This document shows positions 26,410 to 38,225 of a DNA stretch of 64,000 nucleotides, in pieces (position 1 is the first letter of the stretch; the number at the start of each line of letters is the position of its first letter). The stretch covers positions 1-64,000 of the forward strand of contig NW_026947393.1 in NCBI RefSeq assembly GCF_036323735.1, read 5' to 3'. This DNA comes from Rattus norvegicus (taxonomy: Eukaryota > Chordata > Mammalia > Rodentia > Muridae). A model generated the notes under the pieces. The model was not told the origin of the DNA. It searched no databases and saw only the letters and a list, made by a program, of their open reading frames with translations. A program made the position numbers and the translations under genes.

Positions 26410-26466
26410 GACAGAGACAGAGAGTGTGTGTATGTGTGTGTGTGTTTGTGTTTGTGTTTGTGTGTG
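26341..26466. repeat. (GA)n with (GACA)n and (TG)n microsatellite in monomer 1
   Basis: About 26 GA repeats, then GACA repeats and TG/TTTG repeats, at the position where other monomers have (TA)n. Confidence 0.95.
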
Positions 26467-26587
26467 TAGAGCTAAACAATGAATTCTCAACTGAGGAATA
26501 TCAACATCCTTAGCCATCAGGTAAATGGAAATGAAAAACAAAATCCTGAGTTTCCATAGCACAGCAATCAGAATGACTAGGATATAA
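26466..26587 (+). mobile_element. Short sense L1 ORF2 fragment inside monomer 1
   Basis: The sequence from GAGCTAAACAATGAATTCTC to about 26,587 matches the sense ORF2 stretch at 19,865-20,030 of this window. It lies in opposite orientation to the L1 fragment built into the monomer, so it is a separate, later arrival next to the microsatellite. Confidence 0.75.
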
Positions 26588-27389
26588 TTGGTCCCTTGTA
26601 CAGCTATGGTGTTTGGTGGATTTTTAACAAGTATTCTGCGCAACTAAGTTAAGAATTTAGAATCCACAAATGACGAAGCCATATAGACTCCATTCTATTC
26701 TTATGAACCTACTGAAGTAGAAGATTCACTTGACTTCAAGCCACTCCTCTCCCAGTCCATGTAATGAACTTTATGTTTGGACTGAATAAAGAATCATGGT
26801 AAAACATCCAAAACCCTCAAGTCTGGCCATGGAAACACTGGAAGGTAGATATTAGAGAACTGCTATCTAATGCTACCGCAGAACCACATTATAGTCTACG
26901 TTGTCCTTTGCTTTACTAATGTGTGGTAATTTTTGGATAAAATAAGGATTTGGGAGTTTGTCATTTAAGTAGATACAGAATATATACACTGTTATATTCA
27001 CTTTAGTACTGGGCCCCCTTTTTTTCAAAATCAGAGCAAAAAAATGGAATAGGATAATAGAACATTTGAGTACACATTCAGCAATATATATAAAGTCCAC
27101 TATCAAGGAATGTACACTAAGAAAATGTAATAAAATATTCACTCAATTAAAGATCTGTAGGGAAAATACTGGCTATTAGAAAAGAAAGATATCTGAGGAA
27201 ATTGAATTATAGGCCAGAGGAATGGAACTGGGAATAAAATTATTATCCAGTAGAATCTCCTGCACTCCATATTCCTAGATCTTAGGGACCCATGCCAAGC
27301 CCCTGACTAACCTTCTCCATTCAGAGCATGTAACCACTAGTGAAGCAGACATAAGTCTCTAGCTTAAGAGAGATGGAGTACGTAAAGCT

Positions 27390-28756
27390 TTCCACTGTGT
27401 CACAGGAGACATACCTGGAAAGGACACCCTCGAATCTGGTAAGTGTAAGGAAAGCTGTTTAGCAGGTAGGAGATGGCAGTTCTCAGTGACATCATAAATA
27501 GGACCTCCATGAAAAATCTGTTGTAACTAGGAGAGCCCTAGCTTCTTCTGTGATGTAACAATTATTGTCCTGACAGGAACTGACTCTCACATATTACCTC
27601 ATTACCTCTCTGGTTTGCTAATTTGCCACTAATTCAGAGTAAACAGCCATTTGGGAGTGAGAACAAACAGGATGAGGAGATCCGAGATGTGAAGAAGGAA
27701 CCTGGCCTTCTGTCTTTGTATGAAAAAAATGAAGAAATAAGTGGTATATTGAAAAGTTCAGAGAGCCCTTGGAAGGGTTGGAGTGGTATCGCTGAAGAGA
27801 TAGACTTGATCTGAGACTTACACATATGAGAATCAAGAGCTGGAAGCGTCACAGAAGCATCTGGAATTCCCTGTTCTTATGGTTCCTGAATGTCAAAGGG
27901 TTTATATCATTCATTTCTTAATTGCAAAGAATAGATTTTGAGAGGGCACAGTTGTTTTTCTGAGAGCTATGGCCTTTTTTTCTTTTTGCCCAGAAGAAAA
28001 AGGTCTTAAGGAAGGAGGTAAAGACAAGTATTGGGTACTTAGCTCAGAGTAAACTCCTCCAAGCTTTGGATACCTATAGTGCATTTTGTGTCTGACACGG
28101 ATATTTCGGAGAAAGAAGTGCTTCTAGTTGAGACTTCATCATCTTTGTCTTTCCACTAGTATTACTCTGAATACCAATTTAGAGATCTGAGTAAATAAGT
28201 GTGATTAGTTGGCAGTTTTCTTTACTTTTAAATCTTTCTTTTTTAAATTTTTATCAAATTATAGTGTTTTTAAACTGGATGAGTCTATATTTACATTTAA
28301 AATATTATGTCCTTTCTCAATTTCCTGCCCATAAGATCACTACCTGTTCACAATCCCTTCTTCTCTAACCATAATTCTGCCCCTTGAAATTCCCTTGAAC
28401 TGGGAGACAAACCTAGGTAGGACCAAGGCTTCTCCTTCCATTGGTGCCCATACTCTGCCACATATGTATTTGGAGCCATAGTTCTATGTTCATTGTTTGA
28501 ATATTGGTCTAGTACAAGAAAGCACTGGGTCATTGACAATATTGTTCTTTTGGAGTTAACAACACCTTCAACTATTGTAATACTGTCTCAAAAACTACCA
28601 ACAAGATGTCTGTTTTCAGTTCACTGGTTTGCCACTAACATTCACTTCTGTATTTGACATGCTCTAAATGTGTCTCTCAGGAATTATCTATATCCAGTTC
28701 CTGGTAGAATGCACTTCTTAGCTTCATAAATCTTATCTAGTTTTGGTGGCTGATTT

Positions 28757-28822
<66 letters not shown>

Positions 28823-29674
28823 TATATATATCATATACATATGAAATATATATGATATATATGTATATACTTTTGGTGGCTCCAACAGTTATGAAGTTAG
28901 GGGGAATTTTAAAATGGATTCAGTGCAACTAGGTCAAGAATGTAGAGTCCACAAATTGCATTGGCAAATAGATTCCCTCCTGTCTTTATGAAACTATTGA
29001 AGTGGGGGTTTCCCTGGTCCTGAAGCCATTCTTATCAATTCCCATCCTTCTCTATCTTATGTTTGGCCTCAAGAAATATTCATGGTAAAACATTCAAAAA
29101 TCTCAAATCTAACCCAGAGACACTGGAACAGAGATATTGAAGAACCGATATCGAAAGGGACCTGAGAACCAAATTCTGTACGCCATGTGGTCCTATGCTT
29201 TACTGATATGTGGAAATTTTTGGATGAAATAGGAATTTGGAGTTTACCACTTGAAGTAGATACACACAATTTACACTGTTATTATCACTCTAGAGCTGGG
29301 CGCCTTTGTTGCGAAAATCATTGCAGAAAATAGAAGTGGAAAAGAGAATTTTTGAGTACACATTCAGGAATATGAATAAAGTCACCTATCAAGGAATATA
29401 CAATAAAAATTGAAATGCACATGCGTTCAAATAAATGTCTGTAGGGAAAATACTGGCCTTTGGGGAACAGAGAAAACTAAGAAAATTGTACTGTGTGCCA
29501 CAGGAATGAACCTGAGAATGAAAATATTATCTAGAAGAATCTTCTACACACCTGTTCCTAAATCTCATCGACCCATGCCAAGACCCTGACTAACTTTGTC
29601 CTTTCAGAGCATGTTACCATTAAAGAAGCAAAGAGAAGTCACTAGCTTTAGAGAGATGGAGTATGTAAACATTT
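27390..29674 (+). repeat. Array monomer 2
   Basis: Full unit. The palindrome is degraded (TGATGTAAC at 27,550) and the TATA-like motif has become TATGAAAAA at 27,718. The antisense L1 fragment lies at about 28,240-28,755, followed by a long (TA)n run (28,761-28,815) and further TA-rich sequence to 28,870. Confidence 0.9.
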
Positions 29675-31875
29675 CCACTATGTTACAGAAGACATACATG
29701 GAAAGGGCACCCTCAAATCTAGTCAATGTAAGAAAAATTCTTTAGCAGATAGGCCATGGCAGGTCTTAGAGACATCATCATTAGTTCATTCATGAAAAAT
29801 CTCTGGTATCCTTGAGAGCCAAAGCTTCTTCTGTGATGTCACAAGTATTGCTGTGACTGCAACTGATCTTCAGATGTTCCTTCATTACCTCTAGGGTTTA
29901 CTAATTGGCCTCTAATTCAGAGTAAACAGTTATTTGGACGTGAGAAAAAAGAAGATGAAGAGATATGAGAAGGGGAATAGCTGGCTTTCTGTCTTGTTTT
30001 TTTTTAAAAAAAGAAAGGCATATGTGGTCCTTGGAAAGCTTAGTGAGTCCAAGGTAGGATTTGTGTGGGATCGCTAAAGAGATAGCCTTTTTTGAACCTT
30101 CCACATATGGGAATCATGAGCTGCAAGTCTCTTAGAAGCATCTGAACTTCCCTGTTCTTATGGTTCCTAAAATTCAAATAGTTTATATCATTCATTTCTT
30201 TATTACAAAACCCAAGTATTGTGAAGAGCACAATTGTTTTCCAGAGCTCATGACCTTTACTGTTTTTGTCAAGAAGAAAGGTACTAACGAAGAAGGGAAG
30301 TACAAATATTGTGTTGCTATCTCGAAGTAAACAACATGCTTTGGACACCAATAGTGATTTTTTTGTCTGCCACTAATATTAACGTGACAGAAGTGCTTCT
30401 AGTTGAGACTTCATCATCTCAGTCTTTCCACTAGTATTACTCTGCCACTTCACATTTACGAGTCAATATGTGTGATTACTTGACAGCTTTTACTTTCTTT
30501 TATATCTTTCTTTTTTATTTTTAGCAAATTTTATTGTTTTTTTTTAACGGGATGTTTCTATATTTAAATTTCAAATATTATTTCCTTTCTGAGTTTCCTG
30601 AGCATAAGATCCCTACACATTCCCATTTCCTTTTTCTCTAACCAGCCTTTCTCCCGCATGACATTCCCTTGAACTGAAAGATGTACAAGGGAGGACAAGG
30701 GCTTCTCTTTCCAATGTTGATCAAAAATTACATCCATTGCCATATATGAATTTGGAGCCATTCCTCAGTCCATGTACTTTCTTTGTGTATTCGTACAGTA
30801 AGAGAAAGCCCTGGTTCATTGGCATTGTTGTTCTTATGGGGTTGAAAGTACCTTAAGCTCTTCTAATCCTTTTTTTAAGTTTACCAAGAGCAGGTCCGTT
30901 TTTAGTTCACTGGTTTTTTACTAGCATTCACTTCTGTATTTGACATGCTGTATCATTGTCTCTCAGGAAAAATCTTTTTCCGATTCCTGGCAGAATGCAA
31001 TTCTTACCTTCACCTATCTTATCTAGTTAGGTTGGCTGATATATATATATATATATATATGCTATGATTTTGGTGGCTCCTACACCTATGTGGTTAAGGG
31101 GAAAGTTAACATGGGTTCTGCCCAACTATGTCAAGAATCTAGAATTCACAAATGACAGTTTCAAATAGTCCTCTTGTGTTTACCTATTGAAGTAGATAAT
31201 TTACTGTTCCTCAAGCCATGTTTCTCCCTTCACATCATCCAATATCTTAGGATTGGCCTGAAGAAAGAATCATGGTGAAACATCCTAAACCCTCAAGTCT
31301 GCCCATGGGAAAACTGGAAGCTATGTAGTCTAGTACTGATATCAAATGGGAGTAGAGAACTGAATTCAACAGTGAAAAATGTCCTTTGCTTTCCTGATGT
31401 CTGGAAATTTTTTGATAAAATAAGGATTTGGGAGTTTATCATTTGTAGTAGGTTCACAGTATTTACACTTTTATAATCACTCTATAGCTGGAGTCACTTG
31501 TGACCAAATTCATTGAAGAAAATGGAATTGGCCAACAAAATTTTTGAGTACACATTGAAGAATATTTACAAAGTCCCTTATCAAACAATATACAGTAAGA
31601 AATTGAAATACAATATTCATTCTATTCAAGGTCTGTAGGTAAATGCTGACCTTTGAGAAACGGAGAAACCCTCAAATATTGAACTGTATGTCACAAGAAT
31701 GAACCTATGATATATAGAATAAAAATATTATCTAGAAGAATCTCCTACACTCCATTTTCCTAAAACTTTTTTACCCATGCCATGCCCCTTAATAACTTTC
31801 TGCATTCAGAACATGTAACCACTAGTGAAGCAGAGAGAAGTCTCTCCTTTAGATAGATGGAGTACATAAAGGTTT
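29675..31875 (+). repeat. Array monomer 3
   Basis: Full unit with an intact TGATGTCA at 29,834-29,841. The TATA-like site is lost to a T/A-run. The L1 fragment is at about 30,525-31,038, followed by a short (TA)n run at 31,038-31,060. Confidence 0.9.
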
Positions 31876-33241
31876 CCTCCGTGTCAAAGGAGACACACCA
31901 GGAAAGGGCACCCTCGAATCTTGTCAATGTAAAGAAAGATGTTCAGGATGTAGGACATGGCATTTCTCAGTGACATGACCATTAGGCCCTCCCTGAAAAC
32001 TCTCTTGTAACCTGGAGAGCCCTGGCTTATTCTGTGATGTCATAACTGTTGCCATGACTGCAACTGTCTCTCAGATATCCTTCAATACCTCTAGGATTTA
32101 CTAATTGGCCTCTAATTCAGAGAAAATTGGAGAGTGATAACAAAGTGGATGATGAGATAGGATGGGGGGAAGGAAGCTGGCCTTCTGTCTTGGTATAAAA
32201 AACAAGGAAGAAATATGTGGTCCTTTGGAAAGCTCAGTGAGTCCTTGGTAGGAATTGAGTGGGGTCTCTGAAGAGATAGCCTTGATGTGAGCCTTCCACA
32301 TAAGGGAAATAGGAGTTGGGAGACTGTCAGAAGCTTCTGGACTTCCCTGATCTTATGGTTGCTGGATGTCAGAGGGTTTATATCATTTATTTCTTTATTC
32401 CAAAACCAAGTGTTATGAAGGACACAGTTGATTTCCTGAGAGCTCATGACTGTACTGTTTTTGTCAAGAAGAAAAGGTCCTAAGGAAGAAGGGAAAAACA
32501 AGTATTGTGTCCCTAACTCAAGTTAAACTCCTCAATGCTTTGGAAACCTATAGGGCACTTTGTGTCTGACACTGATATCTGGGAGAGAGAACTGCTTCTA
32601 GTTGAGACTTCATCATCTCAGTCTTTATACTAGTATTAACCTGACTACCACTTCAGATTTCTGAGTCAATATGTGAGATTGCTTGGCAGCTTTCTTTTCT
32701 TTTATATCATTCATTTTTTTTTATATTTTAACAATTTTTTCTTCTTTAAGTAGATGTTTCTACATATACATTTAAAATATTTCCTTTCTCCATTTCCTTT
32801 CCATAAGATCCCTACCAATTCCATTACCTTCTTCTCTAACCAGCCTTTCTGCCGCATGAAATTCCCTTGAACTGTCAGACAAACTGTGGAGGACAAGGCC
32901 TCTCTTTCCAATGTTGCCCAAAAAGGCCATCTCAGCCACATGTGCATTTGGAGCCATAGGTCAGTCCATGTACTTTTTTTGTATGTTGGGCTAGTACGAG
33001 AAAGCTCTGGTCATTGGTATTGTTGTTAGTATGGGTTTGAAAACACCCTCAGCTCCTCTATCTTTATTCAAAATTTACCAAAAAGAGGTCCATATTCAGT
33101 TCACTGGCTTACTACAAGCATTAACTTATGTATTTGACATGCTATATCTGTGTCTTTCAAGAAATGTTTATATCTGGTTCTTGGAAGAATGCACTTCTTA
33201 CTTTCGTCAATCATATCTAGTTTTTTTGACTGATGTGTGTG

Positions 33242-33293
<52 letters not shown>

Positions 33294-33816
33294 TTTGATG
33301 GCTCCAACACCTAAGTGTTTAAGTGGAATGTTAACATGGATTCTGCCCACCTATGTCAAGAACATAGAATTCACAAATGACCATTTCAAAAATACTCCTT
33401 CCTGTTTTTATAAACCTATTTAAGTAAATGTTTAACTGTTCCTCAAGCCATTCTTCTCCCTGCCCATCATCTGGTATCTTATGTTTTGCCTTAAGATAGA
33501 ATCATGTTAAAACATCCTAAAACCTCAAGTCTGGCCATAGGAATTCTGGAAGCTCAATAGTGTAGTACTGATATCAAATGGGACAAGAAGCCAAATTCAT
33601 TAGTCCATGTTGTCCTTTGCTTTCCTGATGTCTGGTAATTTTTTTTATAAAATAAGGATTTGGGAATTCATCATTTGAAATAGGTACACCATATTTACAA
33701 TGTTATACTCACTCATTACCTGGGTCCCCTTTGTGACCAAAATCATTGCAGAGAATGGAATTTGAAGACAATATTTTTGAGTACACATGGAGGAATATTT
33801 ACATAGTCCCTTATCA
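31876..33816 (+). repeat. Array monomer 4, left part (split by the provirus)
   Basis: Carries TGATGTCA at 32,035-32,042 and TATAAAA at 32,194-32,200. The L1 fragment is at 32,725-33,230, followed by a TG/TA microsatellite at 33,235-33,294. The provirus enters at 33,817, within the stretch that reads AAGTCCCCTATCAAGGAAT in other copies. The rest of the monomer resumes at about 40,512. The longest of the recurring minus-strand frames (32,112-32,501, 129 residues) lies here. Confidence 0.9.
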
Positions 33817-34121
33817 TGCCCAACCTCGACTAACAAGGAAGACATGACCAATGAAGATCTTCTTCAAGCAGTTTTACTCAGGAACCTTGATACAATTTTC
33901 AGACACTAGGGAACCCCCGGAGCACACTTAAATAGCTAGTGCTGGCCAATCCCAGCAAGCAACGTGGGCCATGCCGGTAGGCTGTCACTATGCAGAAGCT
34001 AGCAGACCAGGCAGGGATAGACAAATAAGAACCTGCTTACTACAAGGAGAGCGCACCATTGGGAGGGTGGAAGGTGGAAACCAGTGCCATGTTTGAGGCG
34101 GACCAAACACTGCTGCCTATA
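33817..34121 (-). repeat. 3' LTR of the provirus
   Basis: Aligns over its whole length with 40,202-40,506: shared blocks include GAAGATCTTCTTCAA, TTTTACTCAGGAAC and CACCATTGGGAGGGTGGAAG. It has the same length (305 bp) but many substitutions and small differences. Confidence 0.9.
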
Positions 34122-34134
34122 GTTCCCCCTTTTA
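34122..34134 (-). promoter_or_regulatory. Polypurine tract of the provirus
   Basis: On the minus strand this reads TAAAAGGGGGAAC directly before the 3' LTR: the purine-rich primer for second-strand synthesis in retroviruses. Confidence 0.75.
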
Positions 34135-34415
34135 TTTAATTAACCAAGCAGGCAAAGGAACCACTGAGCATGGTGACCCCCCCAACCACGTGTCTTAGGA
34201 TCATCTCTTCATTAAACCAGTCTTAGGACAACTCATCTTCCACAAGTTTCCATGCCATAGATAGAAGGTAGGTTGCCCATCACTGTGCACAGTCACTCAC
34301 ACATACTCGGGCGTGAGGGACAACAAGGTCTTCTGAATGACCCTTAGACAGGCTTGAGGGGACTGTCCTGCTTCAATGGCTGCAAACTGTGTGCCACCTC
34401 TGAACAAACCTCATT

Positions 34416-34598
34416 CTAAAATAGAAACCACAGGCACACTAGGGAGACCAGCAGCAAGAGTCCAGCTAGGGTTTCCATACCCACCCATACCCTCAGATGA
34501 TTCATAGCATTAGCAATCCAAGATGACAATGTTGTAGCCAGTCTAGCATCTGCACGTGTGGAGTTCATCTTCAGGATGGCTACATGTAGCTGATCCAT
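34416..34598 (-). pseudogene. env remnant: transmembrane-subunit tail
   Basis: The 60-codon frame has a charged/polar N-terminal part and a hydrophobic segment near its end (residues ~44-60, GLLLLVSLVCLWFLF), followed by a stop. This looks like the membrane anchor of a retroviral transmembrane subunit, and its position between integrase and the 3' LTR agrees. Fewer than 300 bp separate it from the end of pol-like sequence, so nearly all of env, including the surface subunit, is missing. The identification rests on position and hydropathy, not on a domain match. Confidence 0.5.
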
Positions 34599-34879
34599 TT
34601 AGGAGTCGAATTCTCCTGCCCAATTGCCTTGAAGATAACGTGACAACTGTTTAACCAAATTAGAGGAGTGGGCTTAAAAGTCATGACGTATCGGCATGAG
34701 TCTTGGGAACACCAATAGTATCCCCCACCAGGGCTCTGTTTGAACCAGCATTTGGGTCACACCGAGGAGTGTCAGCAACAGCAGGATCATCATTCTTGTA
34801 GCACCTCCTGGTCAATCTTTCAGGGACCTACAAAGGATCTTGCAGATCCGGAGGAAACACACAAACAGACCCTCTTGCC

Positions 34880-37190
34880 CATGCCAACATGGGATCTGGT
34901 CCATGCTATAAGCCAGTGATCACATCTTTCCCTTTCACATAACTTTCAATGTGCCCGCCCCACACTGATTTCGGTCAGCAGCAGAAAGGCCATCATCATT
35001 CAAAATTAAGAATAAAAGGGGCTAAGGATATCTGTTCCTTGCGGCTTCTACCATGGCCTATTCCCCTTTTTTGTTTAATTATGCATTCCTTCAAGGTACG
35101 ATGTGCATGCTCAACAACACATTGATGTTGGGGATTATAAGGCAGGTCATGGCACATTCATCTGTTTATAAAAGGATTTGAAAGATTTGGCAGTTTATGC
35201 TGGGCCACGATCAGTTTTTAAGTGTTGAGGGTTTCCCCAAGCAGCCCAGGCTTAGAGGCAGTGTCCAACAACATTGGGTCCATTTTCTCCACTCGTAGGG
35301 GTAGCATGAATGACACCTCAACAAGTATCCACAGAAACATGAATGTATTTTAGGCTCCCAAATCCAGATATGTGAGTTACATCCATTTGCCAAACCTTTA
35401 GGGGCAAAAGTCCTCTAGGATTAACCCCTACACTATGGGGATGGTGAAAAGTGATACACTGTTGACATCCTAAAACTATCTGTCAAGCATCTGCTCAAGA
35501 CAAGTGAAACTTCTGCTCTAAGGTCTTAGTAAGCACATTAAATTGTTTATGAAACTGTTGGGCTTCATCCAATGATGAGCTTAGGAATATGAACTCCATT
35601 CGGGTACATCTATCCACAAGATCATTTCACTCACTGAGAGGAGCAGGCAAACCTTTATGTGCTCTAATATTTTGGACAAAAAACTTGTGACCTCTTTCTC
35701 AGATCAATTTCTGAAGTTCCCTCAGCAGCTGGCATACCGTGCTGCTAATTTTAATAGGGCCAGCCACTTCTAATATCTTAACTGCATTAATATATATGAC
35801 GAATCAGAGAGCAAATTAAAGCAAAGGAACAATTTTGTACACTTCCTGCACAATCTTGAATTCAATTATTTGTGGAGAGCCGGGTTGATATTGGCACAAA
35901 ATTGTCTCTTGATGGTTAATCACATAAGCTCCACAGCCATTTTTGGATCCATCTGTAAAAATGTTTGGCGCCCCCTATATAGGAACACTGAAAGATCACG
36001 GGATGTTCTTTAAAGAAGGTTAGCAAAGAGTGCTTTGGATAATGATTATCTATCTCTCCATGGAATCCACAGCATGATATAGCCCAATCATCCACAGTGC
36101 CACACAAGATCTTCATCTGCTGACCTGTATAGGGCACAATGATTGAGGTTGGGGAAACAACAAATTATTGTACGCACTGTTGGATCGCATTCAGGGCTAA
36201 TCATGCAACTGCTGTATTGTAATACTCTACTGATCTAGCTGGAGAAGCCTTGGGATAAACCCAAAGCAGAGGACCATCTTGCCACAACAATATTGTGTGC
36301 TGCCTGTGGGTGGCTAGAATGCATAGCACCCTCCTTCCATCGATGTAAAATTGTGCCTTGTAATCCTTTTTCAACCTTCTCTAAAGCTTCCTTTGCGTCA
36401 TCAGTCAATTGTCTTGGAGATTACAAGGCCGAATCCACAACTAAAGTATTATACAATGGTTTTAATTCATTATTTGGTAATTTTAAATGACATCTGACCC
36501 AATTAATATCTCTGAGTAATTTTTCAAAATCATTAAGAGTCTTAAGATTATCTTTCCTCAATTCAACCTTCTGGGGGATAAAGGTATAAGGACTTAGTTT
36601 TGTTCTTAAATAATTTACAAAATTTCCCTTTTGTACCTTTTCTGGGGCAGTAATCAAATCCCCTACCTTCTAGCAATTTAACTAAATTTCCATATACTAA
36701 ATCTAAAATCTCTTCATACTTTGCAGTTAAAAGGATATCATCTGTAAAATTGGGTGCAGGAAACTTCTGTCTTATTGGGGCAATGGCATTGCCCACAAAA
36801 AGTTGACACACAGAAGGGCTATTGGCCATACCCTGTGGTAAAACTACCCATTGTAGTCGTTGATCAAGTTCTTCATGATTGCATGATGGAACAGTAAAAG
36901 CAAATCTTTCACTATCTCTTGGACAAAGAGGTATGGAGAAAAAGCAATCGTTTATATCAATCACTACAACAGGCCAACAGTCTGGCAGAGAGGATAAAAG
37001 AGGAAGCCCGAGTTGCACTGGGGCCCATGATTTGCATCTGTTCATTAATAACTCGTAAATCATGCAACAGTCTCCATTTCCCTGACTTCTTTTTAAACAC
37101 AAAAATTGGGGTATTCCAAGATAATACTGATGGTTTTATAAGCTTGGCACCCAGCTTTAGTTGTAGCAAACTTCTCAGAAGAAAGCAGCC
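34880..37190 (-). pseudogene. pol remnant: reverse transcriptase, RNase H, integrase
   Basis: The frame 36,563-37,102 (179 residues) is the reverse transcriptase: VIDINDCFFSIPL (first catalytic Asp region), VLPQGMANSPSVCQ, and the catalytic box as NFTDDILL, where the usual Tyr of the YxDD motif is Phe. RNase H lies at about 35,700-36,137 (frame 35,916-36,137, with frame breaks). Integrase follows at about 34,880-35,560: the first Asp region reads WQMDVTHI (about 35,375-35,398), the second KTDRGP (about 35,198-35,218), and the Glu region VEHAHRTLK (about 35,095-35,125), so all three acidic residues of the DDE triad are still visible. In-frame stops occur between and within domains, so no functional polymerase could be made. 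The domain order and RT wording point to a betaretrovirus-like (class II) element. Confidence 0.85.
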
Positions 37191-38010
37191 ACTGAGGAAC
37201 CCAAACCGGCTCCTCTGTTTTCCAGGTAATGGGGACCCTTCTTCAGTGGCCCCATGGAAAAACCCAGGACCTGATTCCTTTCTCTCTGTTGGGCAGTTAT
37301 AGGGTTAGTCATACCCTGCAGGTGTTTCCCTATTCCAATACCAGGAAAATAGCCAATATGTTTCATAATCTTTAGTGAAGTTTCCGAATACTCAGTGGTC
37401 AATTTGAAACCCATATCTTTCAGCAAATATCTCCCCCAAAGGGAAATGGGCAAATCCAACCCATAGGGTTGCATAACTCCTGAATGCCCTTCCTGATCTT
37501 TCCAACTCAGTTGTCTTGCCCTCATATCAGGAGCTTTTGTCTAATGGAGACCTTGTAATGTTTGAGATGAGGCCTGTACTGGTCTTCCAGAGGGCCAATC
37601 TTTCTTAGCTATTATACTTCTATCGGCCCCTTTATCCAACACTCCTAGGATCCTTTTACCATCTACCCTTAGCTCCATTACTGGGCGTTGGTTTAAACCC
37701 AAGGCTAAAAATGTAAGGTCGGGGACTGTGGAATGGAAACCATTCTCTCCTCTCCCTCTAGAGTGGGCTACAAATCTTTCATGAAGTCTAGGCAAAAGTA
37801 ATATTTGGGGTATTCTGTCCCCAGGGGAAATGGTACCAATACCTTTCAGTGATTCTACCATGATCTTGACTACCCCAGTTTAATCTGGGTAAATAACTCC
37901 TGGATGGACATGTAGTCCTTTTAAATATGTAGATGATCTCCCTATAAGTAACCCTACTGGCCCAGGTTCAAGGGGTCCTTTAAAATCAGATTCTATCAAC
38001 TAGACCCCCA
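37175..38010 (-). pseudogene. dUTPase/protease remnant
   Basis: The frame 37,541-37,861 begins in the C-terminal part of a retroviral dUTPase (GTISPGDRIPQILLLP) and runs into the aspartic protease. The active-site triplet, normally Asp-Thr-Gly, is DKG here (VLDKGADRSII), which would inactivate it. The frame 37,175-37,525 continues with the protease C-terminus and a G-patch (HIGYFPGIGIGKHLQG), then overlaps the start of pol. A stop and frame break near 37,530 separate the two frames. The earlier part of the dUTPase (37,870-38,010) is present but interrupted by stops. A dUTPase-protease fusion followed by a G-patch is typical of betaretroviruses and their endogenous relatives. Confidence 0.85.
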
Positions 38011-38225
38011 TTCAAGGCGTTAGTACAGGTCTGCTGGTGGAGCAGAGGTCCAGTCCTGTGGAGCACTTAGTGGCTCACCTTGTCCTCTCGGATGGCGAAG
38101 GGACGGCCATATCTCGTGACTCTGTTATACGTCCTGATTCTCCACTGGCCCATATATTTGTAGGTCCTGGTGTCCTGGAACCGGCTGTCCATTTTTTGGA
38201 CCTGCTCCACCAAAACCCGAGCTAA

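Larger units (their letters stand above)
25349..27389 (+). repeat. Array monomer 1
   Basis: First unit. It lacks the palindrome and TATA-like part, because the sequence jumps from CTCAAATCTTGTC to the GGAAAGTTCAGTGAG block at about 25,400. The L1 fragment is at about 25,890-26,337. The usual TA microsatellite is replaced by a (GA)n tract (26,341-26,393) with following GACA and TG repeats, and by a short sense L1 piece (26,466-26,585). Confidence 0.85.

Noticed and set aside
33031..33423. 130-codon plus frame in monomer 4
   Set aside because: It passes through the TG/TA microsatellite and the L1 fragment; the corresponding frames in other monomers are closed.
36919..37302. 127-codon plus frame
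   Set aside because: It is antisense to the recognisable reverse transcriptase and protease-pol junction of the provirus.
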